Shown in pieces: positions 1 through 10,128 of a stretch of DNA of 64,000 nt (positions within the stretch are counted from its first letter, which is position 1; each line of letters starts with the position of its first letter). This DNA is from Streptomyces seoulensis (GTDB lineage Bacteria; Actinomycetota; Actinomycetes; Streptomycetales; Streptomycetaceae). Below the pieces are notes generated by a model that saw nothing but the letters and a program-made list of their open reading frames with translations, searched no databases and had not been told where the DNA came from. The translations under genes were made by a program, and so were the position numbers. The stretch is from the NCBI RefSeq assembly GCF_022846655.1, contig NZ_AP025667.1, positions 5,059,001 through 5,123,000 on the forward strand. Direction: 5' to 3'.

Positions 1-139
1 CGGGCAGCGTACCGCGAGGATCGGGGACGCAGGCGTCCTCGATCATCACGATCCGCAGTAGATCGTTCTTGGCCGCCCGCTTCCGGCACCCCACACAGGT
101 GCGTTCAGGGCATGCTCGGGTGTGCGTCCGGCCAGACAC
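1..139 (-). CDS. ylxR: YlxR/DUF448 RNA-binding protein, N-terminal part
   Basis: Partial gene running off the left edge. Read leftward from a GTG at 139, the first 46 codons give a peptide with ERTCVGCRKR followed by DLLRIV and PDPRGTLP, the signature of the small YlxR (DUF448) family. It lies 125 bp downstream of nusA in the order rimP-nusA-ylxR, the conserved operon that normally continues to infB. YlxR proteins are small nucleoid or RNA-associated proteins of poorly defined role. The start is inferred from frame: the ATG at 113 is out of frame. No independent promoter is obvious. Confidence 0.85.
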   Translation of the reverse strand, partial: MSGRTHTRACPERTCVGCRKRAAKNDLLRIVMIEDACVPDPRGTLP

Positions 140-264
140 GGTTAAGTCTACCTCCCCGTACCGACCTCACCCCTTTGGGGCAGAGGTCGAACAGTTGCAG
201 TGTGGTGAACGGTCACGATCCGGTCGGGATCTGTCCGGATCCCGACCGTGATCAAGACGGTGAT

Positions 265-1251
265 CTAGTCGGTGACCTGCTCGGTGTCCGGGCGGATGTC
301 GATGCGCCAGCCGGTGAGGCGGGCGGCGAGCCGGGCGTTCTGCCCTTCCTTGCCGATCGCCAGCGAGAGCTGGTAGTCCGGCACGGTCACCCGGGCGGAG
401 CGGGCGGCGAGGTCGACGACCTCGACCTTGCTCACCCGAGCGGGTGACAGGGCGTTCGCCACCATCTCGGCCGGGTCGTCCGACCAGTCGACGATGTCGA
501 TCTTCTCGCCGTTCAGCTCGCCCATCACGTTGCGCACCCGGCCGCCCATCGGGCCGATGCAGGCACCCTTGGCGTTCAGGCCCGAACGGTTGGAGCGCAC
601 GGCGATCTTGGTGCGGTGGCCGGCCTCGCGGGCGATGGCGGCGATCTCCACCGAGCCGTCCGCGATCTCCGGCACCTCCAGGGAGAAGAGCTTCTTCACC
701 AGGTTGGGGTGGGTGCGGGACAGCGTGACCGAGGGGCCGCGCACGCCCTTGGCGACGCGGACCACGTAGGAACGCAGCCGCATGCCGTGCTGGTAGCTCT
801 CGCCGGGGACCTGCTCCTGCACCGGCAGGATGGCCTCCAGCTTGCCGATGTCGACCAGCACGTTCTTCGGGTCGCGGCCCTGCTGGACCACGCCGGTGAC
901 GATGTCGCCCTCGCGGCCGGCGTACTCGCCGAGCGTGGCGTCGTCCTCCGCGTCACGCAGCCGCTGCAGGATGACCTGCTTGGCGGTGGTGGCGGCGATC
1001 CGGCCGAACCCGGAAGGGGTGTCGTCGAACTCGCGACGCTCCTGCCCCTCCTCGATGTCCTCGGGGTCCTCCTTCGCCCACACGGTCACGTGGCCGGTCT
1101 GCCGGTTCAGCTCCACGCGTGCGTGGCGGCGGCTTCCCTCGGTGCGGTGGTACGCGATGAGGAGGGCCGACTCGATCGCCTCGACCAGCAGGTCGAAGGA
1201 GATCTCCTTCTCCCTGACCAAGCCCCGCAGGGCGCTCATGTCGATGTCCAC
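265..1251 (-). CDS. nusA: Transcription termination/antitermination factor NusA
   Basis: Binds RNA polymerase and nascent RNA to modulate pausing, termination and antitermination. The 328-residue protein has an N-terminal RNAP-binding domain (about 1-110), an S1 domain beginning near [11 protein letters not shown] (about 112-180) and two KH domains; the last KH ends with the conserved [19 protein letters not shown]. It lacks the C-terminal acidic repeats of enterobacterial NusA, which is normal for actinobacteria. The ATG start is 2 bp after the rimP stop, so the two genes are probably translationally coupled, and ylxR follows downstream. Confidence 0.97.
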   Translation of the reverse strand: MDIDMSALRGLVREKEISFDLLVEAIESALLIAYHRTEGSRRHARVELNRQTGHVTVWAKEDPEDIEEGQERREFDDTPSGFGRIAATTAKQVILQRLRDAEDDATLGEYAGREGDIVTGVVQQGRDPKNVLVDIGKLEAILPVQEQVPGESYQHGMRLRSYVVRVAKGVRGPSVTLSRTHPNLVKKLFSLEVPEIADGSVEIAAIAREAGHRTKIAVRSNRSGLNAKGACIGPMGGRVRNVMGELNGEKIDIVDWSDDPAEMVANALSPARVSKVEVVDLAARSARVTVPDYQLSLAIGKEGQNARLAARLTGWRIDIRPDTEQVTD

Positions 1252-1253
1252 GG

Positions 1254-1763
1254 CTACGCCTCCTCCTCTTCCTTCATGTCCGTCTTGTCTTTGCGGTTGA
1301 ACTCGACCTGTACCCGCGCCTTGGCGATCTCGGGGAACTGGAGCCTGCGCTCCTTGGGCTTGCGGCCCTTCACACCGGGAACCTCCAGGTCCAGACCCTC
1401 GTCGTCCACGCCCAGGATGCGCGCGACGAGCTCGTCGCCGTCGGCGAGCTGGAACTTGACCAGCCGGTCCACGGCACGCCGGTAGTGGCGGGGTTCGGTC
1501 AGAAGGCGCTCGGCGCCGGGGGTGCCGACCTCCAGGTCGTACGCCTGGTCTCCCATCGCGTCGGTCTCGTCGAGCTTCGCCGAGAGCGCGCGGCTCACAT
1601 CGGCGATCCGGTCCAGGTCCGCTCCGGTGTCGGAGTCGACGACCACGCGCAGCACCCGCTTGCGTCCGACGGAGTCGAGGGAGATCTCCTCGAGATCCAG
1701 CCCCTGGGAGGTGACGAGCGGTTCGAGCAGCTCTCGCAGCCTCTCGCTCTGGGTGGTGCTCAT
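1254..1763 (-). CDS. rimP: Ribosome maturation factor RimP
   Basis: RimP assists late maturation of the 30S subunit. The 169-residue product begins [16 protein letters not shown] and has the family pattern of an N-terminal alpha/beta domain with [21 protein letters not shown] and [14 protein letters not shown], then a C-terminal SH3-like domain and a lysine/glutamate-rich tail ending EEEEA. I chose the ATG at 1763. The same frame stays open upstream to 3239, but that extension is low-complexity Arg/Ala sequence antisense to real genes. First gene of the rimP-nusA-ylxR operon. Confidence 0.95.
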   Translation of the reverse strand: MSTTQSERLRELLEPLVTSQGLDLEEISLDSVGRKRVLRVVVDSDTGADLDRIADVSRALSAKLDETDAMGDQAYDLEVGTPGAERLLTEPRHYRRAVDRLVKFQLADGDELVARILGVDDEGLDLEVPGVKGRKPKERRLQFPEIAKARVQVEFNRKDKTDMKEEEEA

Positions 1764-2037
1764 CCGGGTGACTCCTCGGCCGCGTGTGCTGTTGTGGGAT
1801 GGGTCGCGTGTCTGATCAAAGGGTATCCGGTCGCGATGGGTGTTGCCGTCCACCTCGGGCGGGGCACGGGCCGGCCGCGTCCGTCCGGTGGCCGTCGGGG
1901 CGCGGGGCGGTGCCGGTGAGTGGTGCGGGCACGGGGCGCGGGTACGGTGATCACGGGCGTGCCGCCCGTTCGACGGGCCCCGCCTTCCGGTGCCCTCCCC
2001 CGCGTCTCCCCGTACGAGTTCCCCGAGGACGTCTGCC

Positions 2038-2538
2038 GTGCCGTACTCCCCACCGCCGCGCGCCCGCTCGGGGCCGCGGAGAAGAACCCTGCTCGCCGCC
2101 CTCACCGGTGCCGCCGCCCTGCTGACGGGCTGCTCGTCCGGGTCCGGCCCCGCCGCACGCGCGGCGTCGGCGGCCACCCGCGCACGCGCGCGTGCGGCGC
2201 GCGACAGCACCGAGCTGCTGGCGCAGTACGACGCGGTGCTCGACGCGCACCCGGCGCTCGCGGACCGGCTGTCCCCGCTGCGGGCGGCGGTGGCCGCGCA
2301 CCGGGACGCCTTCGGCGGGAAGAACGAGCCCAAGGCGAAGAAGTCACCCACACCCGCTCCCACCGCGCCCGCCGACCGAAAGGACGCGCTGGCCTCGCTG
2401 GCGTCCGCCGAGCGGACCGTGGCGGACCGGCGCGCGGGAGCGCTGCTGGAGGTGCCCGGTGAGCTGGCGCGGCTGCTGGCGTCGGTGTCGGCCGCCGGGT
2501 CCGCGCACGCGTATCTGCTGACGGAGGCGGCGAAGTGA
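2038..2538 (+). CDS. Putative lipoprotein
   Basis: About 166 residues from a GTG at 2038; an in-frame GTG at 1990 would add 16 residues of Pro/Ser-rich sequence. A twin-arginine-like stretch (GPRRRTLLAAL) leads into a hydrophobic segment and the lipobox LLTGC, so the mature protein should be a lipid-anchored extracytoplasmic protein. The rest is Ala-rich and helical, with a Lys/Pro/Thr linker near the middle. It overlaps the next gene by four bases (GTGA), and that gene encodes a DUF4439 ferritin-like domain, so the two probably act together. Function unknown. Confidence 0.85.
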   Translation: MPYSPPPRARSGPRRRTLLAALTGAAALLTGCSSGSGPAARAASAATRARARAARDSTELLAQYDAVLDAHPALADRLSPLRAAVAAHRDAFGGKNEPKAKKSPTPAPTAPADRKDALASLASAERTVADRRAGALLEVPGELARLLASVSAAGSAHAYLLTEAAK

Positions 2539-3029
2539 GCGATCAGGCGAAGAAGGCCGAACTGACCGCCCTGCAGGCGGCGTTGGCGGCGGAGCACGCG
2601 GCGGTGTACGGCTACGGGGTCGTCGGCGGCCGGATCGGCACGCCCCGGCAGGGCGAGGCGCGGTCCGCGTACGACGCCCACCGCGCGGCCCGCGACACCC
2701 TGGCCCGCTCGGTCCGTGACCTGGGCGGTGAACCGGTGGCGGCGAGTCCCGCGTACGCGCTGCCCTTCACGGTGGCGGACTCCCCCGCCGCGCTGCGCCT
2801 CGCCGCCGAGCTGGAGGAACGTCTCGCCGGGGTCTACGCCGACCTGGTCCGCGCCTCCACCGGCTCCCGGCGCACCACGGCCACCGCCGCCCTGCGCGAG
2901 GCCGCGGTGCGCGCGACCCGCTGGAGCGGCACGGCCCCGGCCTTCCCCGGCCTCGCCGAGCGCACCGACGACACCACGGGCCGGGCCGGAGCGACGGACT
3001 CCGCCCCTTCGGCCTCGCCCACCGCCTGA
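2535..3029 (+). CDS. DUF4439 ferritin-like domain protein
   Basis: A 164-residue helical protein starting at the GTG that overlaps the preceding stop. The N-terminal half contains LQAALAAEHAAVYGYGVVGGRI, typical of the DUF4439 four-helix (ferritin-like) family, followed by YDAHRAARDTLARSV and an Ala-rich C-terminal helix. The last 25 residues are Thr/Ala/Ser-rich and probably disordered. No signal peptide is visible, unlike its partner lipoprotein. The biochemical role of DUF4439 proteins is not established, and metal binding has not been shown from this sequence. Confidence 0.88.
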   Translation: MSDQAKKAELTALQAALAAEHAAVYGYGVVGGRIGTPRQGEARSAYDAHRAARDTLARSVRDLGGEPVAASPAYALPFTVADSPAALRLAAELEERLAGVYADLVRASTGSRRTTATAALREAAVRATRWSGTAPAFPGLAERTDDTTGRAGATDSAPSASPTA

Positions 3030-3130
3030 CCTCGGCCTCGACGGGCGGCGAGCGGGAAGGGCGTAGCCTTCCCTGGGCCTCTCATCGTGGAGGGGCCCGA
3101 TGGACGCAGGAGAAGGGGAACGACTCGCGC

Positions 3131-4048
3131 ATGGCTTTCGAACCGCCTCGGCGACTGGTCCGGGCGAGCCGGGAGACCGCGCCGCCCGGTGACGACTGGC
3201 TGGCCGGGCTGCCCGAGGCGGCCGAACGGGCCGTCGCACAGCGCGAGTTGACCGTGGACCGGGTGCAGGTGCCGGGCGGCCGCAGCAGTCTGGTGCTGTT
3301 GGTGCGGCGCGCGGACGGCAGCCCCGCCGTGCTGAAGCTGGCCCCCTCGCGGGCCCGGCCGGAGAGCGAGCGGGCGGCGCTGGCGCACTGGGGCGGCCTG
3401 GGTGCCGTACAGGTGTTGGACGGCGGACCCGAGGACGTGGCGGAGGGCGCGCTGCTGCTGGAGCGGCTGCATCCGGACGTCTCGGTGCGGTCGCTGCCGG
3501 AGGCCAAGGCGCTGCTGGAGGCGGCCGGGACGCTGCGCCGCCTGTGGGTGGAGCCGCCCGCCGGTCAGGGCGCGCACCGGTTCGAGACGGTCGCGGAGCG
3601 CACCGGCCGGCAGGCCGAGGCGATGGCCGCGAATGCGCTGACGGACCCCGAGGCGGCGCCTCTGGTGGACGCGGCGCTCGCGGTGCGCGAGGAGCTGCTG
3701 GCCGGGGCGCCGGACCACCGGCTGCTGCACGGCACGTTCCGGCAGAGCAAGGTGCTCGGCGGGGAGCGGCTGCCGTGGCTCGCGGTGGGTCCGGACCCGG
3801 TGGTCGGTGAGTGCGCGTTCGATCTGGCGCGGCTGGTGCGCGACCGGGTGGAGGACCTGATCGCGGTGCCGTCGGGCGCCTCGGTGACCCGGCGCCGGAT
3901 CAAGCGGCTCGCGGAGTCGCTGGAGGTGGACCAGGAGCGGCTGCGCGGCTGGACGCTGTTCCGGGCCGTGGAGTCCGGGGTGCGGGCCCGTCGGGTGGGC
4001 CGGGAACAGGACGCGGACCTGCTGCTGGAGTTCGCCACCTGGCTGTGA
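3131..4048 (+). CDS. APH-fold kinase-like protein with degraded active site
   Basis: A 305-residue member of the aminoglycoside/choline phosphotransferase fold. It retains an N-lobe lysine context (AVLKLAPSRARPESERAALAHW) and the C-lobe layout with LLHGTF and DPVVGECAFDLARL. The canonical catalytic loop HGDxxxxN is here HGTFRQSK, so the catalytic Asp and the metal-binding Asn are both replaced. Phosphotransfer by the usual mechanism is therefore doubtful and a binding or regulatory role is possible. Its ATG is 101 bp after the DUF4439 stop. It converges on proS, with a shared terminator between them. Confidence 0.8.
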   Translation: MAFEPPRRLVRASRETAPPGDDWLAGLPEAAERAVAQRELTVDRVQVPGGRSSLVLLVRRADGSPAVLKLAPSRARPESERAALAHWGGLGAVQVLDGGPEDVAEGALLLERLHPDVSVRSLPEAKALLEAAGTLRRLWVEPPAGQGAHRFETVAERTGRQAEAMAANALTDPEAAPLVDAALAVREELLAGAPDHRLLHGTFRQSKVLGGERLPWLAVGPDPVVGECAFDLARLVRDRVEDLIAVPSGASVTRRRIKRLAESLEVDQERLRGWTLFRAVESGVRARRVGREQDADLLLEFATWL

Positions 4049-4057
4049 GAGCACGAA

Positions 4058-4088
4058 AGAGCCCGGCCGCGCGGTGCGGCCGGGCTCT
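4058..4088. terminator. Bidirectional hairpin terminator
   Basis: A perfect 13-bp stem (4058-4070 with 4076-4088, arm agagcccggccgc) and a 5-base loop lie between the convergent APH-fold gene and proS. It has no strong U tract, as is usual in Streptomyces, and can serve both strands. Confidence 0.85.
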
Positions 4089-4101
4089 TCGCTGTGCCTG
4101 A

Positions 4102-5805
4102 TCAGGCGGTGAGGCGGGCGATGGCCTCCTCGACCGTCAGCTCCTCGCGCTCACCGGTCCTGCGGTCCTTCAGCTCCAGCACGCCGTCGGCGGAGCGGCG
4201 GCCGGCGACCAGGATCTGCGGGACACCGATCAGCTCGGCGTCGGTGAACTTCACGCCCGGCGAGACCCCGGCCCGGTCGTCGACCAGGACGCGGACGCCC
4301 GCGGCGGACAGCTTCTCGGCGACGTCGAGGGCCAGCTCGGTCTGGAGCGCCTTGCCCGCGGCGACCACGTGCACGTCGGCCGGGGCGACCTCCTTGGGCC
4401 AGCACAGGCCGTGCTCGTCGGCGGTCTGCTCGGCGAGGGCGGCGACGGCGCGGGAGACGCCGATGCCGTAGGAGCCCATGGTGACGCGGACCGGCTTGCC
4501 GTTCTGGCCCAGCACGTCGAGCTTGAGGGCGTCGGCGTACTTGCGGCCGAGCTGGAAGATGTGGCCGATCTCGATGGCACGGTCCAGCTTCAGCCCGGCG
4601 CCGCACTTGGGGCAGGGGTCGCCGTCCTGGACGACGACGACGTCCACGTACTCGTCGACCTCGAAGTCACGGCCGGCGACGACGTTCCTGGCGTGCGTGT
4701 GCTCCTTGTTGGCGCCGGTGATCCAGTCGGTGCCGGGGGCCACGCGGGGGTCGGCGATGTACTTGACCTTCTCGCCCAGGCCCTGCGGGCCGACGTAGCC
4801 GCGCACCAGGTCGGGGCGGCCGACGAAGTCCTCGGCGGTGACCAGCTCGACGGCGGCCGGGGCGAAGTGCTCCTCGACCTTGCCCATGTCGACCTCGCGG
4901 TCACCGGGCACGCCCACGGCGACGATCTCGCCGTCCACCTTGACCAGCAGGTTCTTCAGGGTGGCGGAGGCGGGGACGCCGAGGGAGGCGGCGAGGGTCT
5001 CGATGGTCGGGGTGTCCGGGGTGGGGATCTCCTCCAGCGCGGGCACGGCCGAGCCGTCGACCGGGGCCAGCTCGTAGTGCACGGCCTCGGTGTTGGCGGC
5101 GAAGTCGCAGTCGGGGCAGTCGGCGAAGGTGTCCTCGCCGGCCTCGGCGGGGGCGAGGAACTCCTCCGACTGTGAGCCGCCCATGGCACCGGCGGTGGCC
5201 GCGACGATGCGGTAGTCGAGGCCGAGGCGCTCGTAGATCCGCTGGTAGGCGGCGCGGTGCAGGGCGTAGGAGGAGGCCAGGCCCTCGTCCTCGGTGTCGA
5301 AGGAGTACGAGTCCTTCATCAGGAACTCGCGGCCGCGCAGGATGCCCGCGCGGGGGCGCGCCTCGTCCCGGAACTTGGACTGGATCTGGTACAGGATCAC
5401 CGGCAGGTCCTTGTAGGAGGACGCCTGGTCCTTCACCAGCAGGGTGAAGATCTCCTCGTGGGTGGGGCCGAGGAGGTAGTCGCCGCCCTTGCGGTCCTGG
5501 AGGCGGAACAGCTCGGCGCCGTACTCGTCCCAGCGGCCGGTGGCCTCGTAGGGCTCGCGCGGCAGCAGGACGGGGAGGACGACCTCCTGGGCGCCGATGG
5601 CGTCCATCTCCTCGCGCACGATCCGCTCGACGTTGGCGAGGACCTTGGTGCCCAGCGGCAGCCAGGACCAGATGCCGGCGGCGGTGCGGCGGACGTAACC
5701 GGCGCGGACGAGGAGCTTGTGGCTGAGGACCTCGGCGTCCGCCGGGTCGTCGCGCAGCGTCTTCGCCAACAACTTGGACATGCGCTGGACCGGTACGTTC
5801 GCCAT
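4102..5805 (-). CDS. proS: Prolyl-tRNA synthetase
   Basis: Charges tRNA-Pro with proline in the cytoplasm. The 567-residue length and layout fit the bacterial ProS type: class II core with GPTHEE (about 113-118), motif 2 [17 protein letters not shown] (about 145-161), a YbaK-like editing insertion at roughly 240-370, motif 3 GSYGIGVSR near 440, and a C-terminal anticodon-binding domain. The start is the ATG at 5805 with a plausible upstream purine stretch. Essential housekeeping gene, 75 bp downstream of the GNAT gene and possibly co-transcribed with it. Confidence 0.97.
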   Translation of the reverse strand: MANVPVQRMSKLLAKTLRDDPADAEVLSHKLLVRAGYVRRTAAGIWSWLPLGTKVLANVERIVREEMDAIGAQEVVLPVLLPREPYEATGRWDEYGAELFRLQDRKGGDYLLGPTHEEIFTLLVKDQASSYKDLPVILYQIQSKFRDEARPRAGILRGREFLMKDSYSFDTEDEGLASSYALHRAAYQRIYERLGLDYRIVAATAGAMGGSQSEEFLAPAEAGEDTFADCPDCDFAANTEAVHYELAPVDGSAVPALEEIPTPDTPTIETLAASLGVPASATLKNLLVKVDGEIVAVGVPGDREVDMGKVEEHFAPAAVELVTAEDFVGRPDLVRGYVGPQGLGEKVKYIADPRVAPGTDWITGANKEHTHARNVVAGRDFEVDEYVDVVVVQDGDPCPKCGAGLKLDRAIEIGHIFQLGRKYADALKLDVLGQNGKPVRVTMGSYGIGVSRAVAALAEQTADEHGLCWPKEVAPADVHVVAAGKALQTELALDVAEKLSAAGVRVLVDDRAGVSPGVKFTDAELIGVPQILVAGRRSADGVLELKDRRTGEREELTVEEAIARLTA

Positions 5806-5880
5806 TTTTCTCGTACTCCTGCCGGAAATGTGGGTGATGGCTAGGAGGTTAGCCGGGGCTCCCGCGCGGGCGGAAATCGG

Positions 5881-6411
5881 TTAACGGCGGCGCAGCGGCA
5901 GGGGGGCGCCCATGACGGCGTAGGGCTTGGGGGCGCTCGGGAAGTGGACCTGGCGGGCGAGGTCGGTGTAGCCGAGGGAGTGGTACAGGCCGCGGGCGGG
6001 GCTGTCGGTGTCGATGGCGGAGAGGATGGAGCGGGGTTCGGCCGCGCTGTCGGTGATGCGGGTGATCAGGTGGCGGCCGATGCCCCGGTTCTGGTGGCCC
6101 GGGTGGACGTGCAGCTCGGTGATGACGAAGGACTCGTCGAGCCAGCCGTCGTTGCCCTGGGCGCGCAGGTAGGGCTCCACGATGGTGGACCACCAGTGGG
6201 CGCGGGAGTTGGGCATGCCGTAGACGAAGCCGATCAGCGCGCCCCGGCTGGTGGCACCGAGGGCGCGGGCGCCGGGCATGCCCATGTGGCGCTGGACGAT
6301 CTGGCGGCGTACGGCGATCTCGTCCGGGCCGAGGCCGAAGGCCAGGGCCTGCACGGCGAGGGCCTCGTCGACGTGCGCTACGAGGTCCAGGGTGCCGATC
6401 ACGAGGTCCAT
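5881..6411 (-). CDS. GNAT family N-acetyltransferase
   Basis: A 176-residue protein with the GNAT acetyl-CoA binding motif ITELHVHPGHQNRGIGRHLI (about 112-131) and the C-terminal SPARGLYHSLGYTDL. GNAT enzymes transfer acetyl groups from acetyl-CoA to amines; the substrate cannot be told from sequence. The ATG start at 6411 lies 35 bp after the stop of a second acetyltransferase gene, and proS follows, so the three may form one unit. Confidence 0.9.
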   Translation of the reverse strand: MDLVIGTLDLVAHVDEALAVQALAFGLGPDEIAVRRQIVQRHMGMPGARALGATSRGALIGFVYGMPNSRAHWWSTIVEPYLRAQGNDGWLDESFVITELHVHPGHQNRGIGRHLITRITDSAAEPRSILSAIDTDSPARGLYHSLGYTDLARQVHFPSAPKPYAVMGAPLPLRRR

Positions 6412-6446
6412 GCCGGGAGCGTACAGGGGGCCCGGCGGCGCCCATC

Positions 6447-7295
6447 TCAGAAGAGGATGCTCATGAACGCGCCGACCTCCTGGAAGCCGACCTTCTGGTA
6501 GGTCCGGCGGGCGGCGGTGTTGAAGTCGTTGACGTAGAGGCTGGCCACGGGGGCGATGTCGGCGAGGGCGTAGCGCAGCACGGCGGCCATGCCGGGGGCG
6601 GCGAGGCCCTTGCCCCGGTACTCGGGGGCGACCCAGACGCCCTGGATCTGGCAGGCGTGGGTGGTGGCGGCGCCGATCTCGGCCTTGAAGACGACGTTGC
6701 CGTGCCGGTCGAGGCGGGCGAAGGAGCGGCCGGCGCCGACGAGTTCGGCGACGCGGGCCTGGTAGAGGAGTCCGCCGTCACCGGCCATCGGGGAGATGCC
6801 GACCTCCTCGGTGAACATGGCCACGCACGCGGGCATGATCGTGTCCATCTCGTCCTTGCGGACGCGGCGGACGTAGGGGTCGGGGGTGACGTCGGCCGGC
6901 ATGTGGTCGGTGACCATGAGGGGCTGGCGGGTCCGGACCTCGCGGGCGGGGCCCCAGTGGGGTTCCAGCAGGCGCCACAGCTCGGTGGTGGCCTCGGCGG
7001 GGCCGACGATGGAGGAGCAGCGGCGGCCGGCCCGGCGGGCGCGGTCGGCGAAGGCGCGGACGGCGCGGGGGGTGGCGCAGACGGGGACGAGGTTGGCTCC
7101 CGCGTAGCACAGGGACGTGAGCATGCCGTCCTCGTACCAGCCCCACATCTCGCCGCCGAGGCGCCAGGGGTCGAGGCCGGCGACCTGGACGCGGGCGGTC
7201 ACGAAGGCGTTGGCGACGGGCTCGCGGTCCAGGACGGCGAGCGCTGCGTCGAGGTCGCTCGGTTCGAGCACCCGTGAGGTGGTCTGGGTCAACAC
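6447..7295 (-). CDS. DUF4081-GNAT acetyltransferase
   Basis: A 282-residue protein in two parts: an N-terminal DUF4081 region (about 1-125, with GMLTSLCYAGANLVP) and a C-terminal GNAT domain containing IQGVWVAPEYRGKGLAAPGM and LYVNDFNTAARRTYQKVGF, the acetyl-CoA binding elements. I chose the GTG at 7295 (VLTQTTSRVLEPSDL). The longer frame to 7484 is proline-rich and lies over a terminator, so it is unlikely to be translated. Actinobacteria usually carry this gene near ispG, as here. Substrate unknown. Confidence 0.9.
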   Translation of the reverse strand: MLTQTTSRVLEPSDLDAALAVLDREPVANAFVTARVQVAGLDPWRLGGEMWGWYEDGMLTSLCYAGANLVPVCATPRAVRAFADRARRAGRRCSSIVGPAEATTELWRLLEPHWGPAREVRTRQPLMVTDHMPADVTPDPYVRRVRKDEMDTIMPACVAMFTEEVGISPMAGDGGLLYQARVAELVGAGRSFARLDRHGNVVFKAEIGAATTHACQIQGVWVAPEYRGKGLAAPGMAAVLRYALADIAPVASLYVNDFNTAARRTYQKVGFQEVGAFMSILF

Positions 7296-7437
7296 GTGCG
7301 GGGCCTCACCCTGGGGGTTCTGCTTTGGTCCCCGCACTATAGCTGCGCGGCTCCGGGGGCGCGCTCTTGAGCTCGGGTGCCTTGTGCTCGCCGGCGGGTG
7401 CGGGTTCGTCCTGGCTGGTCGCGCAGGTTCCCCGCGC

Positions 7438-7481
7438 CCCTGGAGGGGGAAGTGGGCCGGGGCCCGCCTCCCCCTCCAGGG
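7438..7481. terminator. Hairpin terminator downstream of ispG
   Basis: A 13-bp perfect inverted repeat (7438-7450 and 7469-7481, arm ccctggaggggga) with extra internal GGCC pairing. It lies just beyond the ispG stop at 7493 in the leftward direction. Confidence 0.8.
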
Positions 7482-7492
7482 CATGGGACTTC

Positions 7493-8650
7493 TCAGCCCG
7501 CGACCGCCACCGTCGGCTCGCCCGAGGTGATGCCGTCCGCTTCCATCTGCTCGGCGAGCTTCATGGCTTCTTCGATGAGGGTCTCCACGATCTTCGACTC
7601 CGGGACGGTCTTGATGACCTCGCCCTTCACGAAGATCTGACCCTTGCCGTTACCGGACGCCACACCGAGGTCCGCCTCACGAGCCTCACCCGGACCGTTC
7701 ACCACACAGCCCATGACCGCGACCCGCAGCGGAACCTCCATACCGGTCAGACCCGCCGTGACCTCCTCGGCCAGCTTGTAGACGTCCACCTGGGCCCGAC
7801 CACACGACGGGCAGGAGACGATCTCCAGACCCCGCTGCTTCAGGTTCAGCGACTCCAGGATCTGCAGACCGACCTTGACCTCCTCCACCGGAGGAGCCGA
7901 CAGCGAGACCCGGATGGTGTCGCCGATGCCCTCCGACAGCAGGGCGCCGAACGCCACGGCCGACTTGATCGTGCCCTGGAACGCCGGACCCGCCTCCGTC
8001 ACACCCAGGTGCAGCGGGTAGTCGCACTGGGCCGCGAGCTGCCGGTACGCCTCGATCATCACGACCGGGTCGTTGTGCTTCACCGAGATCTTGATGTCCC
8101 GGAAATCATGCTCCTCGAAGAGCGACGCCTCCCAGAGGGCCGACTCGACCAGGGCCTCCGGGGTCGCCTTGCCGTACTTCTGCAGCAGACGGCGGTCCAG
8201 CGAACCCGCGTTCACCCCGATCCGGATCGGGGTGCCGTGCTCCTTCGCCGCCTTCGCGATCTCACGGACCTTGTCGTCGAACTGCTTGATGTTGCCCGGA
8301 TTCACCCGGACCGCCGCGCAGCCCGCCTCGATCGCCGCGAACACGTACTTCGGCTGGAAGTGAATATCGGCGATCACCGGGATCTGCGACTTCCGCGCGA
8401 TCGTCGACAACGCGTCCGCGTCATCCTGCGTCGGACACGCCACCCGCACGATCTGACAACCCGACGCCGTCAGCTCCGCGATCTGCTGCAACGTCGCACC
8501 GATGTCCGACGTACGCGTCGTCGTCATCGACTGCACCGAGACGGGGGCGTCTCCGCCGACCGGAACGGTGCCGACCTGGATCTGCCGGCTCTTGCGGCGC
8601 TCGGCGATCTTGGTCGGTACGGACGGCATGCCGAGAGAAATCGCAGTCAT
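7493..8650 (-). CDS. ispG: 4-hydroxy-3-methylbut-2-enyl diphosphate synthase (IspG)
   Basis: MEP-pathway enzyme that reductively opens methylerythritol cyclodiphosphate to HMBPP using a [4Fe-4S] cluster. The 385-residue protein has [19 protein letters not shown] near the N terminus, the TIM-barrel segment, and the cluster ligands in SCPSCGR and [10 protein letters not shown] near the C terminus. The start is the ATG at 8650. It is separated from the upstream rseP-like gene by a terminator, so it probably has its own promoter within 8651-8770. Dxr, another enzyme of the pathway, is two genes upstream. Confidence 0.97.
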   Translation of the reverse strand: MTAISLGMPSVPTKIAERRKSRQIQVGTVPVGGDAPVSVQSMTTTRTSDIGATLQQIAELTASGCQIVRVACPTQDDADALSTIARKSQIPVIADIHFQPKYVFAAIEAGCAAVRVNPGNIKQFDDKVREIAKAAKEHGTPIRIGVNAGSLDRRLLQKYGKATPEALVESALWEASLFEEHDFRDIKISVKHNDPVVMIEAYRQLAAQCDYPLHLGVTEAGPAFQGTIKSAVAFGALLSEGIGDTIRVSLSAPPVEEVKVGLQILESLNLKQRGLEIVSCPSCGRAQVDVYKLAEEVTAGLTGMEVPLRVAVMGCVVNGPGEAREADLGVASGNGKGQIFVKGEVIKTVPESKIVETLIEEAMKLAEQMEADGITSGEPTVAVAG

Positions 8651-8773
8651 CTGCTGTGCAACCCCAAGTCGTGGATCAAGATCCGGTCCCGTGAACGGCG
8701 GGCTCCAGGCTTCGAGATTACGACACGGCACTGTCCGCCAGCACATCCCACCCGGCAAACCCACCCAATGGAT

Positions 8774-8802
8774 GGCGGCCCGGAACACCGGGTTCCGGGC
8801 CG
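8774..8802. terminator. Hairpin terminator downstream of the site-2 protease gene
   Basis: A 12-bp perfect stem (8774-8785 with 8791-8802, arm gcggcccggaac) and a 5-base loop, 22 bp past the stop codon at 8824 in the leftward direction. Confidence 0.82.
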
Positions 8803-8823
8803 CTTCACCTGTCGGACGCGTGG

Positions 8824-10128
8824 CTAGGAGATCCGTACCGGGTTGACCACGTCCGCGATCAGCACGAGCACCGTGAAGCAGACGAAGATCCCTGCCACCA
8901 CGTAGGCGACCGGCATGAGCTTCGCCACGTCGAACGGGCCGGGGTCGGGCCGCCGCAGCAGACGGGCCACCTGGCGCCGCAGCGACTCCCACAGGGCGCC
9001 CGCGATGTGCCCGCCGTCGAGCGGGAGCAGCGGGAGCATGTTGAACAGGAACAGCGAGAGGTTGAACCCGGCGACCACGAAGACGGCCATGGCCACCTGC
9101 TGGGAGGCGGGGATGTCCAGCGTGGCGATCTCACCGGTGACGCGGGCGGCGCCGACGATGCCCATCGGGGAGTCCGGCTCGCGCGGCCCGTCGCCGAAGG
9201 CGGCGTTCCACAGCGCCGGGATCTTGCCGGGCAGGTCGACGAGGGACTCCACCGCGTTGCCGACCTGGTCACCCATCCAGACCACGGAGTCGCCGAAGTC
9301 GAGCTTGACGACGCCGCGCGCCGGGCTGAAGCCGAGGAATCCGGCCGTGACGTACTGGCCCTGGACGTAGTTGCCGCTGGAGTCCTTCTTCGCCACCTGG
9401 TTGCTGGCGATGGTGGCGTGGAGGGTCAGCTCCTTGCCGCCCCGCTCGACCACGATCGGGACGTCACGTCCGGCGCTGTCGCGGATGAGGTCCGACAGCG
9501 TGTTCCACTTCTCGGTCGGCTTGCCGTCGAAGGAGACGATCTTGTCGCCGCCCTTGATCCCGGCCGCGGCGGCCGGAGAGGCAGGGTCGGACTTCTTGCA
9601 GTCGTCGCGGTGCTGGCTCTGCGCGATGACGCAGGCCGAGACCGAGGAGACGGTGTTGGTCTCCTGCTGGATGCCGAAGCCCATCAGCACGGAGAGGAAG
9701 AGCCCGACCGCCAGGATCAGGTTCATGAAGGGGCCCGCGAACATGACGATGACGCGCTTCCACGGCTTGCGCGTGTAGAACATGCGCGTCTCGTCGCCGG
9801 GCTTCAGCTCCTCGTACGCCGCCGAGCGGGCGTCCTCGATCATGCCGCGCCACGGGGAGGTGGAGCGGGCCGAGACCCGGCCGGCGTCGTCCGGCGGGAA
9901 CATGCCGATCATGCGGATGTAGCCGCCGAGCGGGACGGCCTTGATGCCGTACTCGGTCTCGCCCTTGTGCCGCGACCAGATGGTCGGGCCGAATCCGACC
10001 ATGTACTGCGGGACGCGGATGCCGAAGAGCTTGGCCGTCGACAGGTGCCCCAGCTCGTGCCAGGCGATCGAGACGAGCAGGCCGACCGCGAAGACCACTA
10101 TGCCGAGGATGAACATCAAGGTCGTCAT
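8824..10128 (-). CDS. rseP: M50 site-2 intramembrane zinc protease (RseP type)
   Basis: A 434-residue membrane protease of the RseP/RasP family, which cleaves membrane-anchored anti-sigma factors or remnant signal peptides. The zinc-binding HELGH sits at 24-28 in the first membrane segment and the partner LPLDGGH motif near the C terminus. A PDZ-like region with [15 protein letters not shown] lies between the membrane blocks. The start ATG overlaps the dxr stop (ATGA), giving tight coupling. This gene is conserved between dxr and ispG in actinobacteria. Its substrate cannot be inferred from the window. Confidence 0.93.
   Translation of the reverse strand: MTTLMFILGIVVFAVGLLVSIAWHELGHLSTAKLFGIRVPQYMVGFGPTIWSRHKGETEYGIKAVPLGGYIRMIGMFPPDDAGRVSARSTSPWRGMIEDARSAAYEELKPGDETRMFYTRKPWKRVIVMFAGPFMNLILAVGLFLSVLMGFGIQQETNTVSSVSACVIAQSQHRDDCKKSDPASPAAAAGIKGGDKIVSFDGKPTEKWNTLSDLIRDSAGRDVPIVVERGGKELTLHATIASNQVAKKDSSGNYVQGQYVTAGFLGFSPARGVVKLDFGDSVVWMGDQVGNAVESLVDLPGKIPALWNAAFGDGPREPDSPMGIVGAARVTGEIATLDIPASQQVAMAVFVVAGFNLSLFLFNMLPLLPLDGGHIAGALWESLRRQVARLLRRPDPGPFDVAKLMPVAYVVAGIFVCFTVLVLIADVVNPVRIS

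Noticed and set aside
616..1485. 289-codon rightward frame opposite nusA
   Set aside because: Antisense to the conserved nusA and rimP genes, with no domain and composition typical of a shadow frame.
1764..3239. Long leftward frame continuous with rimP to 3239
   Set aside because: The extension is Arg/Ala/Pro low-complexity sequence antisense to the lipoprotein and DUF4439 genes. RimP length and start fit the ATG at 1763.
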